Source: Micrococcaceae bacterium Sec5.7 (GTDB lineage Bacteria; Actinomycetota; Actinomycetes; Actinomycetales; Micrococcaceae). From it: a stretch of DNA of 64,000 nucleotides. Where the stretch lies: the NCBI GenBank assembly GCA_039636785.1, contig CP144169.1, forward strand, positions 1,922,001 through 1,986,000. The letters are read 5' to 3'. Below the pieces are notes generated by a model that saw only the letters and a program-made list of their open reading frames with translations, ran no database searches and was not told the DNA's origin. Position 1 is the first letter of the stretch, and the number at the start of each line of letters is the position of its first letter. This document shows, piece after piece, positions 18,682 to 27,785 of the stretch. A program made the translations under genes and the position numbers.

Positions 18682-19125
18682 ATGTCCATACCGAACATGG
18701 CACCAGGCCGCATCGACGGCGCCCGGCACGTCACGACAGAATACAGCGAGGATCAGTGCTGGGACCTGCTCCGCTCGCACACCACCGGACGCTTCGGATT
18801 CGTGCGCGACGGCCGGGTCATGATCCTGCCCGTCAACTACCTTGTGCACAACAAGGCCATCTACTTCCGCACTTCTCCGGACGGGATAATCAGCGATGCC
18901 GTCCCGCACCAGCAGTCGTCGTTTCAGGTTGATGACGCCCGTCCAGCGCGCAGCGAGGGTTGGTCCGTGCTGGCCAGCGGCCCGTCATCCCGGGTGATGG
19001 AACCGGAGCTCCTGACGGACTTGTGGGGGCAGATCATGCCCGAGCCTTGGGGTGGCGGAGCACGGAATCTATTCATCCGCATCGACGTGGCCACCCTCAC
19101 CGGACGGGGTGTGCACCTCGGCTGA
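18682..19125 (+). CDS. Second pyridoxamine 5'-phosphate oxidase-like split-barrel protein
   Basis: 147 residues, paralogous to the preceding gene: DQCWDLLRSHTTGRFGFVRDGRV, ILPVNYLVHNKAIYFRTSPDG, and the closing IDVATLTGRGVHLG align with the equivalent blocks there. A good ribosome site (AAGGA) precedes the ATG. The pair suggests a duplicated flavin-type redox or detoxification protein within a DevR-type stress regulon. Function is inferred from fold family only. Confidence 0.78.
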   Translation: MSIPNMAPGRIDGARHVTTEYSEDQCWDLLRSHTTGRFGFVRDGRVMILPVNYLVHNKAIYFRTSPDGIISDAVPHQQSSFQVDDARPARSEGWSVLASGPSSRVMEPELLTDLWGQIMPEPWGGGARNLFIRIDVATLTGRGVHLG

Positions 19126-19246
19126 CTCCAATGCCTTCCAGGCCTTGCCGAGCCGCGATTCAAGACCATGGGGTTGGACTCCGTTCGCCCGTCCGGCAGC
19201 AGATCAGGGGTGGACGGACAGGGGGCGCAGAGAGCAGGATGGAGCC

Positions 19247-19636
19247 ATGAGTACCAATGACGCACTCCTCAAGCACGTAAGCATCGCGGCCCAGGATGCC
19301 AGCCTGGTGGCCAGGTTCGACATCGACGGCAACATCCCGGGGGCAGGGGCATACGTTGTTGGCCTGGTGGCAGCCACCCCTGACTACTCTTCCCAGCGCA
19401 GGCTCGGCATCGAGTTCATGAACGGGGAGGCGATCGCCTTCTACTCGTTCAGCCATGAGCAGGGCACAGAAGAGAACTACTCGCTCAGCGGCGTCTCGCA
19501 CTCAGGCAACACCATCACCGGAAACTTCCCGCTGGCCGCTATCCACGGTTTAGGCAAGGGACATCTCATGACAGCGTTCAGTGAAGCCGACGGCCGGGAA
19601 TTCCAGTCCGGCGTGGCAGTGGAAGAGGCGCTCTAG
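19247..19636 (+). CDS. Hypothetical protein, 129 residues
   Basis: I do not recognise this protein. It has no signal peptide or membrane segment and contains alternating hydrophobic stretches (AGAYVVGLVAATPDYSS, RLGIEFMNGEAIAFYSFSHEQG) consistent with a small beta-rich fold. Codon use (strong G/C third positions) supports real coding. I choose the ATG giving MSTNDALLKHVS, preceded by GGATGGAG; the longer frame overlaps a region without coding character. It is 6 bases from the convergent chorismate mutase gene. Confidence 0.65.
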   Translation: MSTNDALLKHVSIAAQDASLVARFDIDGNIPGAGAYVVGLVAATPDYSSQRRLGIEFMNGEAIAFYSFSHEQGTEENYSLSGVSHSGNTITGNFPLAAIHGLGKGHLMTAFSEADGREFQSGVAVEEAL

Positions 19637-19642
19637 GCACGC

Positions 19643-19963
19643 TCAGCTGTTGTCCTTGTGGACTTTCAGCTCAAGTTCGATGAACGCTGAAATCATGGCC
19701 CGGTAGGTCGATTCCACGATGTCAGGATCAATGTCCTTCTTCACCGCAGCTGCCCGGACGTGCTCAACAACGCGCTCCACCCGGCCCGGTGCCCGGACTT
19801 CCGCGTCATCGCCCTTCAGGGTTCCGGAAATCCGGATCAGCCGTTCACGCCGCGCAATGAGCGTGACGATCTGCTCATCGACTTCATCAACGGCGATACG
19901 AACGGCGGCAAGCTGTTCTCTGTCGGCCTTGGCGTCTTTGTCGTTTCCGTGATTTGTCGGCAT
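19643..19963 (-). CDS. Chorismate mutase, AroQ class
   Basis: 106 residues of all-helical AroQ type, converting chorismate to prephenate for phenylalanine and tyrosine synthesis. Family positions visible include RIAVDEVDEQIVTLIARRERL (helix 1, with the conserved Asp and Arg), APGRVERVVEHVR, and the C-terminal VESTYRAMISAFIELEL. The start MPTNHGNDK is chosen because upstream residues are not family-like. The reading end is beside the convergent 129-residue hypothetical. Confidence 0.85.
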   Translation of the reverse strand: MPTNHGNDKDAKADREQLAAVRIAVDEVDEQIVTLIARRERLIRISGTLKGDDAEVRAPGRVERVVEHVRAAAVKKDIDPDIVESTYRAMISAFIELELKVHKDNS

Positions 19964-19982
19964 GCCATGACAATATCGAAGT

Positions 19983-20127
19983 ATGCAGCCTCGAGTCGAT
20001 TTCATCTCACTGGGAGTGCGCAATGTCGACGCCTCCCGCCGTTTCCATGAGGTGGACCGGGTCTTTCAACCCCATCTGGACAGTGGACGACGGCGGCCAC
20101 GTCACGGTCTGATTCCTGCCGGACTAA
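19983..20127 (+). pseudogene. Glyoxalase/VOC-family remnant with internal deletion
   Basis: The frame opens MQPRVDFISLGVRNVDASRRF, a typical first strand of a vicinal-oxygen-chelate (VOC) protein, and about 50 bases later another frame reads WTGSFNPIWTVDDGGHVTV then a stop, resembling the usual VOC C-terminus. The roughly 90-100 residues normally between them are missing, so this looks like the two ends of a deleted gene squeezed between the chorismate mutase and SRAP genes. Confidence 0.5.
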
Positions 20128-20873
20128 AAGAGACTTGCCACCGGTGTGATGAGGTCAGCGGAGTTGTTCCGGACGTTCCCGACAGCCTGGCCGACGGAAT
20201 CCACGTGCCAGCCGGCGGCGACATCCTTCACCCCGTCACGGACCAGATCCACCAGGGCGGCGGCGTCATCCGCCTGCGGGTCAAGCCACGTCTCCATGGT
20301 TTCTTTGCTCATGGGCAGCGGCACACGGTCGTGCAGGGCAGTCAGCTTCCCGAACACGGTGGACTCGGCGCCCGGCGGAGGCGTGTCGGCCGTCAGGATT
20401 GACGTTGACAGCATCCAGCGTGCAGGATCGCCGTCGGCCTTAGAAGGATCCTTCCACCACTCATACAGTCCCGCGAAAACCATGCCGCTGCCCTCCGCCG
20501 GGTGCACATAGTAGGGCTGCTTGGTGCGGCCTTCGCCCTGTTTCCACTCAAAGTAGCCGTCCGCGGGCACCGCGCAGCGCCTGGTCTTGACGGCCTTGCG
20601 GAATGCCGGCTTCTCCAGCACAGACTCGCTGCGCGCATTGATCATTTTCGAGCCGATGCCGAGATCCTTCGCCCACGAAGGCACCAGGCCCCACCGGGCC
20701 ACGTGCAGTTGCCGGACCGGGCCGCCGTCAATCAGCCGCTCCAGGACAATGGGAACATCATCGGTGGGCGCAACATTCCACGACGGCGGGATCTCGAATT
20801 CCTCTTCAAGCCCGGCATCGAATTCCGCGAGCAGATCCCCGACGGCCCGCGCCATCACATAGCGTCCACACAT
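20124..20873 (-). CDS. yedK: SOS response-associated peptidase family protein (SRAP; YedK/HMCES)
   Basis: 249 residues beginning MCGRYV, where Cys2 after methionine removal forms the covalent thiazolidine link to abasic sites in single-stranded DNA. Other family landmarks are PSWNVAPTDDVPIV, RWGLVPSWAKD, MINARSESVLEKPAFR, RRCAVPADGYFEWK, FAGLYEWW and HDRVPLPM with the active-site histidine. The role is protecting abasic sites during replication. No LexA-like palindrome was seen just upstream. Confidence 0.93.
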   Translation of the reverse strand: MCGRYVMARAVGDLLAEFDAGLEEEFEIPPSWNVAPTDDVPIVLERLIDGGPVRQLHVARWGLVPSWAKDLGIGSKMINARSESVLEKPAFRKAVKTRRCAVPADGYFEWKQGEGRTKQPYYVHPAEGSGMVFAGLYEWWKDPSKADGDPARWMLSTSILTADTPPPGAESTVFGKLTALHDRVPLPMSKETMETWLDPQADDAAALVDLVRDGVKDVAAGWHVDSVGQAVGNVRNNSADLITPVASLF

Positions 20874-21049
20874 GGCACCAGCATGTCACCGTGGCCGCGC
20901 TGTGTCATCACTGCCCGCCGGGCCCAACGGCGGACTGCCAGCGGCTGCCGGCGGCTCTCAGGTCACATCCCCGCGGAGACTGGCGGGGAATTGGGGCGGC
21001 CGGGTTACCGTTGACCAGAACGAACCCGCAAACATTTCAGGAGAGCTCC

Positions 21050-21307
21050 GTGGACTTTACCCCCGAAACCGGCACCATCACCATGTTTTCCACCACCTGG
21101 TGCGGTTACTGCAACCGTCTGAAGAAGCAGCTGGATTCCCAGGGCATCGGCTACACGGAGATCAATATCGAAGAGGTTGAGGGCACCGCCGCTCTGGTGG
21201 AAAAGCTCAATGGTGGAAACCAGACCGTTCCCACGGTGCTGTTCCCGGACGGCACCGCGGCCACTAATCCCTCGGTCGCCGAGGTCAAGAGCCGTCTCGC
21301 CGCCTGA
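21050..21307 (+). CDS. Mycoredoxin (Mrx1-type glutaredoxin-fold protein)
   Basis: 85 residues with the redox motif WCGYC in TMFSTTWCGYCNRLK and the cis-proline/substrate region NGGNQTVPTVLFPDG, as in actinobacterial mycoredoxin-1, which reduces mycothiol mixed disulfides. The likely start is the GTG (VDFTPETGT) with AGGAGA just upstream; the longer frame has no family match. It fits the mycothiol chemistry also implied by mscR at 58.2 kb. Confidence 0.88.
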   Translation: MDFTPETGTITMFSTTWCGYCNRLKKQLDSQGIGYTEINIEEVEGTAALVEKLNGGNQTVPTVLFPDGTAATNPSVAEVKSRLAA

Positions 21308-21588
21308 GTCTGAAGAGGCCGGGTGGCCGGTGTCCGCAGCTAAAGACACCGATTACCTGGCCTCGGGGACCATCGGTACAGCCGTTGGCCCTAAGCACTT
21401 GATCACGGCCCGGTACTCCTGTCGTTGTCCCTACCCGACAAGTAACTGACGGTAACTTGCCGGGTTTCTCGCGGTTGGAGGCGTTCACCGGGTGCATGAC
21501 GCCCTGGTCAGGGTTCTGAGGAGGATCGGTACGGAAATTCACGTTTAGGGCTCATCGGTGCGGATTCCGGCGTTGGACGCTTTGGGAT

Positions 21589-22165
21589 CTAAACGGTGGT
21601 GTCGCCAGCGCGTTTGATGGCGCGGTAGACGGTTGAGCTTGCTACCGCGAAGAGTTCGGCCAGTTCCACCGTCGTGTGGGTCCCTGCTCGGTGAGCGGAG
21701 ACTGGGTGAGCTTCCTGTGTTTTGGAAAGCTTTGGCTGTTTCCCTCGTAGGCGGCCCTTTTGCTTTTGCGACCGCCATGCCCTCACGAGTCCGCGCTCGG
21801 ATCAGGTCGGCTTCGAATTCGGCGACCATTGCCAGGACGTTGAAGAGAAGCCGGCCTACGGGATCGGTTGGATCGTGGACGGAGCCCCCGATGCTTAGCT
21901 TGACTTCGCGGCGGGTGAATTCGTCAACAATATCCTTTTGCATCGCGTAGTGACCGGGCGAGACGATCGAGTTTTGTCACGACCAGAGTGTCCCCGGCTC
22001 GGCAGGCTGCTAGCGCTTCTCTGAGCCCCGGTCGTGCCCGGTTGATGCCGGTCAGGCCTGGTCTGTGAATGTCTTGTCCGGCGTCACCCCAAGAGTGACC
22101 AGGGCGTTTTTCTAAGCGGTGAGGTCCTGGTCGTTGGTGGATACGCGGGCATTATGTAGACTCTT
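21589..22165 (-). pseudogene. Serine recombinase (resolvase/invertase) pseudogene
   Basis: Pieces in several frames reconstruct one resolvase: ARVSTNDQDLTA then a stop, DTLVVTKLDRLARSLRDA, DIVDEFTRREVKLSIGGS, GRLLFNVLAMVAEFEADLIRARTREGMAVAKAKG, then a shifted C-terminal helix-turn-helix TTVELAELFAVASSTVYRAIKRAG. At least one stop and two frameshifts break it, and the start is not intact. It marks the left part of a decayed mobile-element cluster. Confidence 0.8.
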
Positions 22166-22326
22166 TGGCCGTGTCTCATGGGCGGGGTTGCTGTGGCCAT
22201 GGAATTGATGTTTTCCGGGAAATGTCGGCGGTCCTTCCTAGAGTGGCCGTCATGGTCCTATTCTATTTTTCTTCGCTCGGTTGGGCTGGCTGGGATGTTT
22301 CGTCGAGCCCATCGATTCGCGAGGGA

Positions 22327-23560
22327 ATGCCGGTGTTGATCGATGATGATCTGCTGCTGGAAGACGATCATGGCCCCAGTGACGCGGCCTTGATCAGTCA
22401 ATGGCTCCGGGAGCTGCCGATCAACGGCGCACACGGTACCCGTACGTGGCAGGCTTACGCATTTGCGATGAAGAGCTGGATCGAGTTCCTCGCATCCCAC
22501 AAGGTCCGCGTCCTTGCGTCACGAAAGGACCTCAAGGACGGCCTGTCGCTCTACGCGCAGCACCGATTATCCGGAGATATTGGTGACCGCCTGTCCTCTT
22601 CGAGCTGGAATATGGCGGTGAAGATCATTGCGGCGTTCTACCGGTGGGCGGCGGCCGAGGGACGTGTCAATGCTGAGCCGTTTTCCTATGCCTCTCAAAA
22701 CACTGTGGCGTCCTGATGGGTCCAGGGTTGAGGTCCAGCGCAACCTGGCAACGCTGAGAACGGCCAATGCGCACACCGGCAGGAAGTACTTGGAACAGCC
22801 ATTCGTGGATCTGCTGATGGACGGGTTGGCAGGCAAGGCCCCTGACGGGTCCGCTACTCCTCGGTTTCGCGGATATGAGACCGGACGAAACGTAGCTCTC
22901 GTTGGTTTTACCTTGTCCAGCGGTCTTCGAGCCCAGGAATTCGCATACCTGACGGTTTACGAGGTCCTGCCGTTGCCGGCCCGGCGCAGCAGTATCCCCA
23001 TTTCGCTGCCGCTGGCCCCATCGACAACGAAGGGAGGTAAGGGCCGCAGCACGTGGGTTGACTTTGATGCTCTGTCCGGGGTGCACACCTACATGGCGAT
23101 GGAACGGGTGGCCGCAGTAACGGGCTCATCCTGGAATCCGGCGGACGCCCTGGAGATCGAGGAACCAACGCATGATGGGGCCAGGATCAATGGGGTTTAG
23201 CGGCGTTGGAGTCATTTGACCGTTCAGGAGCGGCGCCGGCTGGTCTGCCCCGATAGTGGCAGCGCCCTGGTGGCGGTGCAGCGGGACGGCGCCCCGTTCA
23301 CGGATTGGGCATCAGTACTGCGGCGGACGTCGGCGAGGATCCGGAAGTTTTCCGAGCCCGGGTTTCCGCATGTCCACCCTCATATGCTCAGGCATACGTT
23401 CGCTATGCACACCTTGGAACGGCTTGTCCGGGGGGCATTACCAGCAGGCTGCCCGGCTCCTGATTGATACCGGCGGCGATGATGCGATGTCTCTGTATTT
23501 GACCAAGCTGATCCGCTGCTGGTCCTGCGAGACCTTTTGGGCCATTCCAGCGTGGAGACA
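22327..23560 (+). pseudogene. Tyrosine recombinase/integrase pseudogene in four frames
   Basis: An N-terminal SAM-like domain (WLRELPINGAHGTRTWQAYAFAMKSW) stops near 22716. The middle continues in another frame (RNVALVGFTLSSGLRAQEFAYLTV, with the first catalytic Arg) to 23200, a third frame carries HPHMLRHTFAMHTLERLVRG, and a fourth carries RDLLGHSSVETGR without the tyrosine region. The catalytic R-HxxR-H pattern is recognisable but the gene is dead. It is followed by an oppositely oriented transposase fragment. Confidence 0.8.
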
Positions 23561-23699
23561 GGCCGATGGTCCCGAGCAGCAGCAGGGGGCGGCACGCACC
23601 AGCCAGCCGAGTCCGGGCAGGACCGCAACCGCCCGCCCGATGAGATCCACCTGGTGCAGTGTCCAGCGGTCGTTGGCCCCGTTGATGTCCCTGCGCGTC

Positions 23700-23934
23700 A
23701 CCAGGGCCCCGGAGGTGGTGATTGCCCGGACCCGGTGCGTGCACACCTCGGCCGGCGCGGGACTGCCTTGGCCGGCCCCTTCCGTTCACGGGCCGTGGAC
23801 AGTGCCCGGCGGGCGTTGGCCCGGGACCAGCCCGTGACAGCGACCAGCTCATCGAGAATCACTCCTTTGCCGTTCTTCGACTCCTTCCCGTAATCCCGTG
23901 CGTACTTCTTCGTGATTTCCCGACGCGTTCCCAT
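23700..23934 (-). pseudogene. Transposase/integrase-core N-terminal fragment
   Basis: The first 60 or so residues, MGTRREITKKYARDYGKESK then ILDELVAVTGWSRANARRAL, resemble the helix-turn-helix N-terminus of actinobacterial integrase-core transposases that normally run past 300 residues. The catalytic domain is missing and the remaining frame has no family match. I cannot assign the IS family with certainty. Confidence 0.55.
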
Positions 23935-24143
23935 CGATAGACCCATCCCTCATCGTCGCCGCCGTGCCCGGGGCGGCTATTGTTTTACGCGAGCGTTTCC
24001 CAAATGAGGCAAGCACCCCATCTCGCGGGCAATATTGATGAGTGTGGTCGTGCCCTGTACCGGTTGCAGCCTCCGGCGTAGACTGCAGCTACTTCAGGCA
24101 TCACCGGTTATTCGGCACCAGCGGCGGAACCCAGGGCAAGCTT

Positions 24144-25289
24144 ATGAACTCAGCGACCACGGTGACATTGTCCCGGCTTGGCAGGGCCAGGAAAGCGCTG
24201 ACAGCACGCGAATGGGCCTCGATTGGAGGTATGGCGGGCTTCGTCCTGCTCCTTCATGCCGTGGGTTGGGGCGTCCTGGCGGCGGTGGCAGCGCCGGGTG
24301 TCCTCCCGGGAAGCTCGGCGGGGGTATTTGGTGTGGGACTCGGGGTGACTGCGTACACACTGGGTCTGCGGCACGCGTTCGACGCGGACCATATAGCCGC
24401 GATCGACAACACCACGCGGAAGCTGATGAACGACGGCAAAAGACCCTTGTCCGTAGGATTCTGGTTCTCCCTGGGACACTCCAGCATTGTCTTCGGCCTG
24501 TGTGTGCTGTTGGCCGGCGGAGTGAGCACGCTGGCCGACCAGCTGGATGCCTCATCCTCGACGCTGCACGCGATCGTAGATCTGGTGGGGGCCGGGATTT
24601 CCGGCGTTTTCCTGTACATCATCGGCATCTTGAACCTGGTGCTGCTGGTGGGAATCGTCAAGGTGTTCCGCCGGATGCGCCACGGCGACTACGACGAGGC
24701 CGCCCTCGAGGAGCAGCTGAACAACCGCGGCCTGATCAACCGGTTTTTTGGCGGCGCCACGCGGATTGTCACGCGGCCCTGGCAGATGTACGCCGTCGGG
24801 CTCCTCTTCGGCCTCGGCTTCGATACGGCGACCGAGGTCAGCCTGCTGATCCTCGCCGGCGGCGCCGCGGCCTTTTCGCTGCCTTGGTATGCCATCCTGA
24901 CACTGCCCGTGCTGTTCGCCGCCGGGATGAGCCTGCTGGATTCGATCGACGGCTGCTTCATGAATTTCGCCTACGGCTGGGCGTTTTCCCGGCCTGTCCG
25001 GAAGATCTACTACAACCTGGTCATTACGGCTCTCTCGGTCGCCGTCGCCCTGGTCATCGGCTCGATCGAGCTCATCTCGATCGCGGTGCAGGGCGCCGGA
25101 ATACGGACGGGCCCGCTGGCCGCCATCGGTCAACTGGATCTGAACTCGGTGGGCTACGCAATCGTCGCGGTCTTCATCCTCGCGTGGCTGGTTGCCGTGG
25201 CCATCTGGAAATTCGGGCGCATCGAAGACAAGTGGAATGGTTCGCCCCAGCCACAGGAATCCCCGGCCGGCACCGCCGCCGCGGACTAG
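24144..25289 (+). CDS. Nickel/cobalt permease, HoxN/NixA (NiCoT) family
   Basis: A 381-residue inner-membrane carrier with about eight hydrophobic segments. The family signature RHAFDADHIAAIDN lies in the second segment, with companion motifs FSLGHSSIVF and LGFDTATEVSLL. Position directly upstream of hypA, hypB and the [NiFe] hydrogenase genes implies it supplies nickel for the hydrogenase. The start MNSATTVTLS was chosen because the upstream in-frame residues are not membrane-like. It is followed by a 118-base gap containing a perfect inverted repeat. Confidence 0.92.
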   Translation: MNSATTVTLSRLGRARKALTAREWASIGGMAGFVLLLHAVGWGVLAAVAAPGVLPGSSAGVFGVGLGVTAYTLGLRHAFDADHIAAIDNTTRKLMNDGKRPLSVGFWFSLGHSSIVFGLCVLLAGGVSTLADQLDASSSTLHAIVDLVGAGISGVFLYIIGILNLVLLVGIVKVFRRMRHGDYDEAALEEQLNNRGLINRFFGGATRIVTRPWQMYAVGLLFGLGFDTATEVSLLILAGGAAAFSLPWYAILTLPVLFAAGMSLLDSIDGCFMNFAYGWAFSRPVRKIYYNLVITALSVAVALVIGSIELISIAVQGAGIRTGPLAAIGQLDLNSVGYAIVAVFILAWLVAVAIWKFGRIEDKWNGSPQPQESPAGTAAAD

Positions 25290-25338
25290 GAGAGGCGGCG
25301 GCCGTGACGCAGACCAGGGCATCTCCGAGGTCATCCCC

Positions 25339-25356
25339 AGGGCCGTCGTCGGCCCT
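25339..25356. promoter_or_regulatory. Perfect 7-bp inverted repeat before hypA
   Basis: AGGGCCG and CGGCCCT flank TCGT, in the gap between the nickel permease and hypA. It is 52 bases upstream of the hypA start. It may be an operator for the hydrogenase operon or a short terminator for the permease; there is no T-run. Its spacing does not fit a DosR box. Confidence 0.45.
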
Positions 25357-25407
25357 TGAAGTTTGCTATTAGTGCGCCTACATTAGACTCACGAGGTGGC
25401 AAAGCCC

Positions 25408-25737
25408 ATGCACGAACTCTCCATTACTCAAAGCCTTGTCGATGCGGTCCTGGACCGTACCGGCACGCTGGCGGTCCTGGGTGTACACGTGCGGGTCGGG
25501 CGGCTGTCCGGGGTTCTGCCGGATGCCATGCGGTTCTGCTTCGAAGTCATTTCCGACGGCACGCCGCTGGCCGGGGCACAGTTGCTGATCGATGAACCCC
25601 AGGGAGTAACCCGCTGCCGCAGCTGCGGCCAGGATGCCACCATGGAGGACCTGATCCCGCTGTGCCCGTGCGGCAGCGCCGACGTCGAAATCATCAGTGG
25701 CCGGGAACTTATGCTCACGTCCGTGGAAGTGGCCTGA
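25408..25737 (+). CDS. hypA: Hydrogenase nickel incorporation protein HypA
   Basis: 109 residues starting MHELSITQSLV; His2 is the nickel ligand of HypA proteins, so I start here rather than at the GTG 12 bases upstream. The zinc site is formed by CRSCG and CPCGS. With HypB it delivers nickel to the hydrogenase large subunit. It is 3 bases before hypB and opens the hydrogenase operon proper. Confidence 0.94.
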   Translation: MHELSITQSLVDAVLDRTGTLAVLGVHVRVGRLSGVLPDAMRFCFEVISDGTPLAGAQLLIDEPQGVTRCRSCGQDATMEDLIPLCPCGSADVEIISGRELMLTSVEVA

Positions 25738-25740
25738 CAA

Positions 25741-26646
25741 ATGTGTACAACGTGTGGTTGCAGCGACGACGCCGGAGTCCGGATCTCGAATCTCGAAGGA
25801 TCCCAGGCCGGCCAGCCACAATCACACGTACACGATCACGAACATCCGCACGATCACACCCACACGCACGACGACGTCGGCCACACGCACCAGCACACGC
25901 ACGACGGCGCCCTGCCCCACACACATGACGGCGCCGGCGAGCGTACGACGATAACCCTGGAGCAGAACCTGCTGGCCAAGAATGACCTGCTGGCCGCACG
26001 GAACCGGGGCTGGCTGGAGGGCCGCGGGATCCGGGCGTTCAATGTGATGAGCTCCCCCGGATCCGGCAAGACGACCCTGCTGGTGCGCACCATCCAGGAG
26101 CAAGGCAGCGCGCTGAACATCGGCGTGATCGAAGGCGACCAGGAGACCTCGGTGGATGCCGAGCGGATCCGCGCCACCGGCCGTCCGGTCATCCAGATCA
26201 ACACCGGGGCCGGCTGCCACCTTGATGCCGAGATGCTGCAGCACGGTCTGGATGCCCTCAATCCGGAGGCCGGCTCCACGGTCTTCATCGAAAACGTGGG
26301 GAATCTGGTCTGCCCCGCGCTATTCGACCTCGGCGAGAGCGCCAAAGTAGTAATCATTTCTGTCACGGAAGGCGATGATAAACCTCTGAAATATCCGAAC
26401 ATGTTCATGGCAGCCGATCTGGTGATTATCAATAAATCGGATCTGCTCCCCTATGTTGACTTCGACGTCGACGGGTGCCTCCGCCAGGCACGGCAGCTCA
26501 ATCCCGGCGTCGAAATGCTGATTGTTTCAGCCACCACTGGCGAGGGTTTGGACGGCTGGTTCGACTGGATCAGGAACCAGGCCGGCACTCCTGCGGCGCT
26601 CGGCGCCGCACCGCGAGAGCATCGGATTTCGTCTCTGATGCCCTGA
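25741..26646 (+). CDS. hypB: Hydrogenase nickel incorporation GTPase HypB with His-rich N-terminus
   Basis: 301 residues. The N-terminus has CTTCGCS (a CxxCGC-type nickel site) followed by a stretch with 14 histidines between residues 29 and 62, likely nickel storage. The GTPase domain shows the P-loop SSPGSGKTT near 104-112, the metal/switch region GDQETSVDAERI, NTGAGCHLD, and the base-recognition NKSDLLPY. It powers nickel insertion with HypA. It is 52 bases upstream of the hydrogenase small subunit. Confidence 0.95.
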   Translation: MCTTCGCSDDAGVRISNLEGSQAGQPQSHVHDHEHPHDHTHTHDDVGHTHQHTHDGALPHTHDGAGERTTITLEQNLLAKNDLLAARNRGWLEGRGIRAFNVMSSPGSGKTTLLVRTIQEQGSALNIGVIEGDQETSVDAERIRATGRPVIQINTGAGCHLDAEMLQHGLDALNPEAGSTVFIENVGNLVCPALFDLGESAKVVIISVTEGDDKPLKYPNMFMAADLVIINKSDLLPYVDFDVDGCLRQARQLNPGVEMLIVSATTGEGLDGWFDWIRNQAGTPAALGAAPREHRISSLMP

Positions 26647-26698
26647 TGTTCACATACTGAGCCCGCTTCCCGGGGTACGGCTCGCGAAGGAGGCAACG

Positions 26699-27757
26699 AT
26701 GCCTACTGCTGCAGCGATGCAGGCCGAAGATACTCTCATCCACGTCCTTTGGATCAATGCGGGACTCAGTTGTGATGGAGACTCTGTCGCCCTGACGGCG
26801 GCAACGCAGCCCAGCGTCGAAGAAATCGCCCTCGGAGCCCTGCCCGGTCTGCCGAGGATCGCCATGCACTGGCCGCTGATCGACTTTGAGTGCGGGCCGC
26901 AGGAGGGTGCGGACGATTTCCTCGAGTGGTTCCGCAAGGCCGACCGAGGCGAGCTGGAACCGTTTGTGCTGGTGGTCGAGGGGTCCATCCCGAACGAGAA
27001 GCTGCACGCGGAGGGCGGCTACTGGTGCGGATTCGGCAACAATCTGGAGACCGGACAGCCGATCACCACCAGCGAGTGGCTGGACCGGCTGGCGCCGAAG
27101 GCCACGGCCATCATTGCGGCCGGTACCTGCGCCACCTACGGCGGCATCCACGCGATGGCAGGGAACCCGACCGGGGCCATGGGGGTGCCGGACTACCTTG
27201 GCTATGACTGGAAGTCCAAGGCGGGCATCCCGATTGTCTGTGTGCCCGGGTGCCCGATCCAGCCGGACAACCTTTCGGAGACCATGACCTACCTGCTCTA
27301 CCAGGCCACCGGGCAGGCACCGATGATTCCGCTGGATGAGGCCCTGCGGCCGACGTGGTTGTTCGGAAAGACGGTCCATGAGGGCTGCGACCGTGCCGGC
27401 TACTACGAGCAGGGCGATTTCGCCACCGAATACGGCTCGCCCAAGTGCATCGTGAAGCTGGGCTGCTGGGGTCCGGTGGTCAAGTGCAACGTGCCCAAGC
27501 GCGGCTGGATGAACGGCATCGGCGGCTGCCCCAACGTGGGCGGGATCTGCATCGGCTGCACCATGCCGGGATTCCCGGACAAGTTCATGCCGTTCATGGA
27601 TGAACCGCCTGGAGGAAAACTGAGCACGAACGCCGTCGGGCCTTATGGGGCCACCATCCGCGCGCTGCGCAAAATAACCATGAACACGCTGGACAAGGAA
27701 CCGAGTTGGCGCAAGCCGGGCCGACAATTGCTCACCGGTGCAACCCGCACGTGGTAG
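26699..27757 (+). CDS. hhyS: Group 1h [NiFe] hydrogenase small subunit
   Basis: 352 residues without a Tat signal, as in actinobacterial high-affinity (group 1h) enzymes. The proximal cluster region reads GLSCDGDSVAL: the usual CxxC is C25-x-x-D28, agreeing with the known 3Cys/1Asp proximal cluster of this group. Further iron-sulfur ligands occur in GTCATYGG, VPGCPI, HEGCDRAGYYE, KLGCWGPVVKCNVPKRGW and GGICIGCTMPGFPD. It passes electrons from the Ni-Fe site toward the respiratory chain. GAAGGAGG precedes the ATG. Confidence 0.95.
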   Translation: MPTAAAMQAEDTLIHVLWINAGLSCDGDSVALTAATQPSVEEIALGALPGLPRIAMHWPLIDFECGPQEGADDFLEWFRKADRGELEPFVLVVEGSIPNEKLHAEGGYWCGFGNNLETGQPITTSEWLDRLAPKATAIIAAGTCATYGGIHAMAGNPTGAMGVPDYLGYDWKSKAGIPIVCVPGCPIQPDNLSETMTYLLYQATGQAPMIPLDEALRPTWLFGKTVHEGCDRAGYYEQGDFATEYGSPKCIVKLGCWGPVVKCNVPKRGWMNGIGGCPNVGGICIGCTMPGFPDKFMPFMDEPPGGKLSTNAVGPYGATIRALRKITMNTLDKEPSWRKPGRQLLTGATRTW

Positions 27758-27785
27758 CAACGCCAACTTTGAAAGAGGTGAAGCA

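Noticed and set aside
25339..25356. Inverted repeat before hypA as a DosR box
   Set aside because: The spacing between the GGGCC and GGCCC arms is two bases too long and the CTWWAG core is absent.
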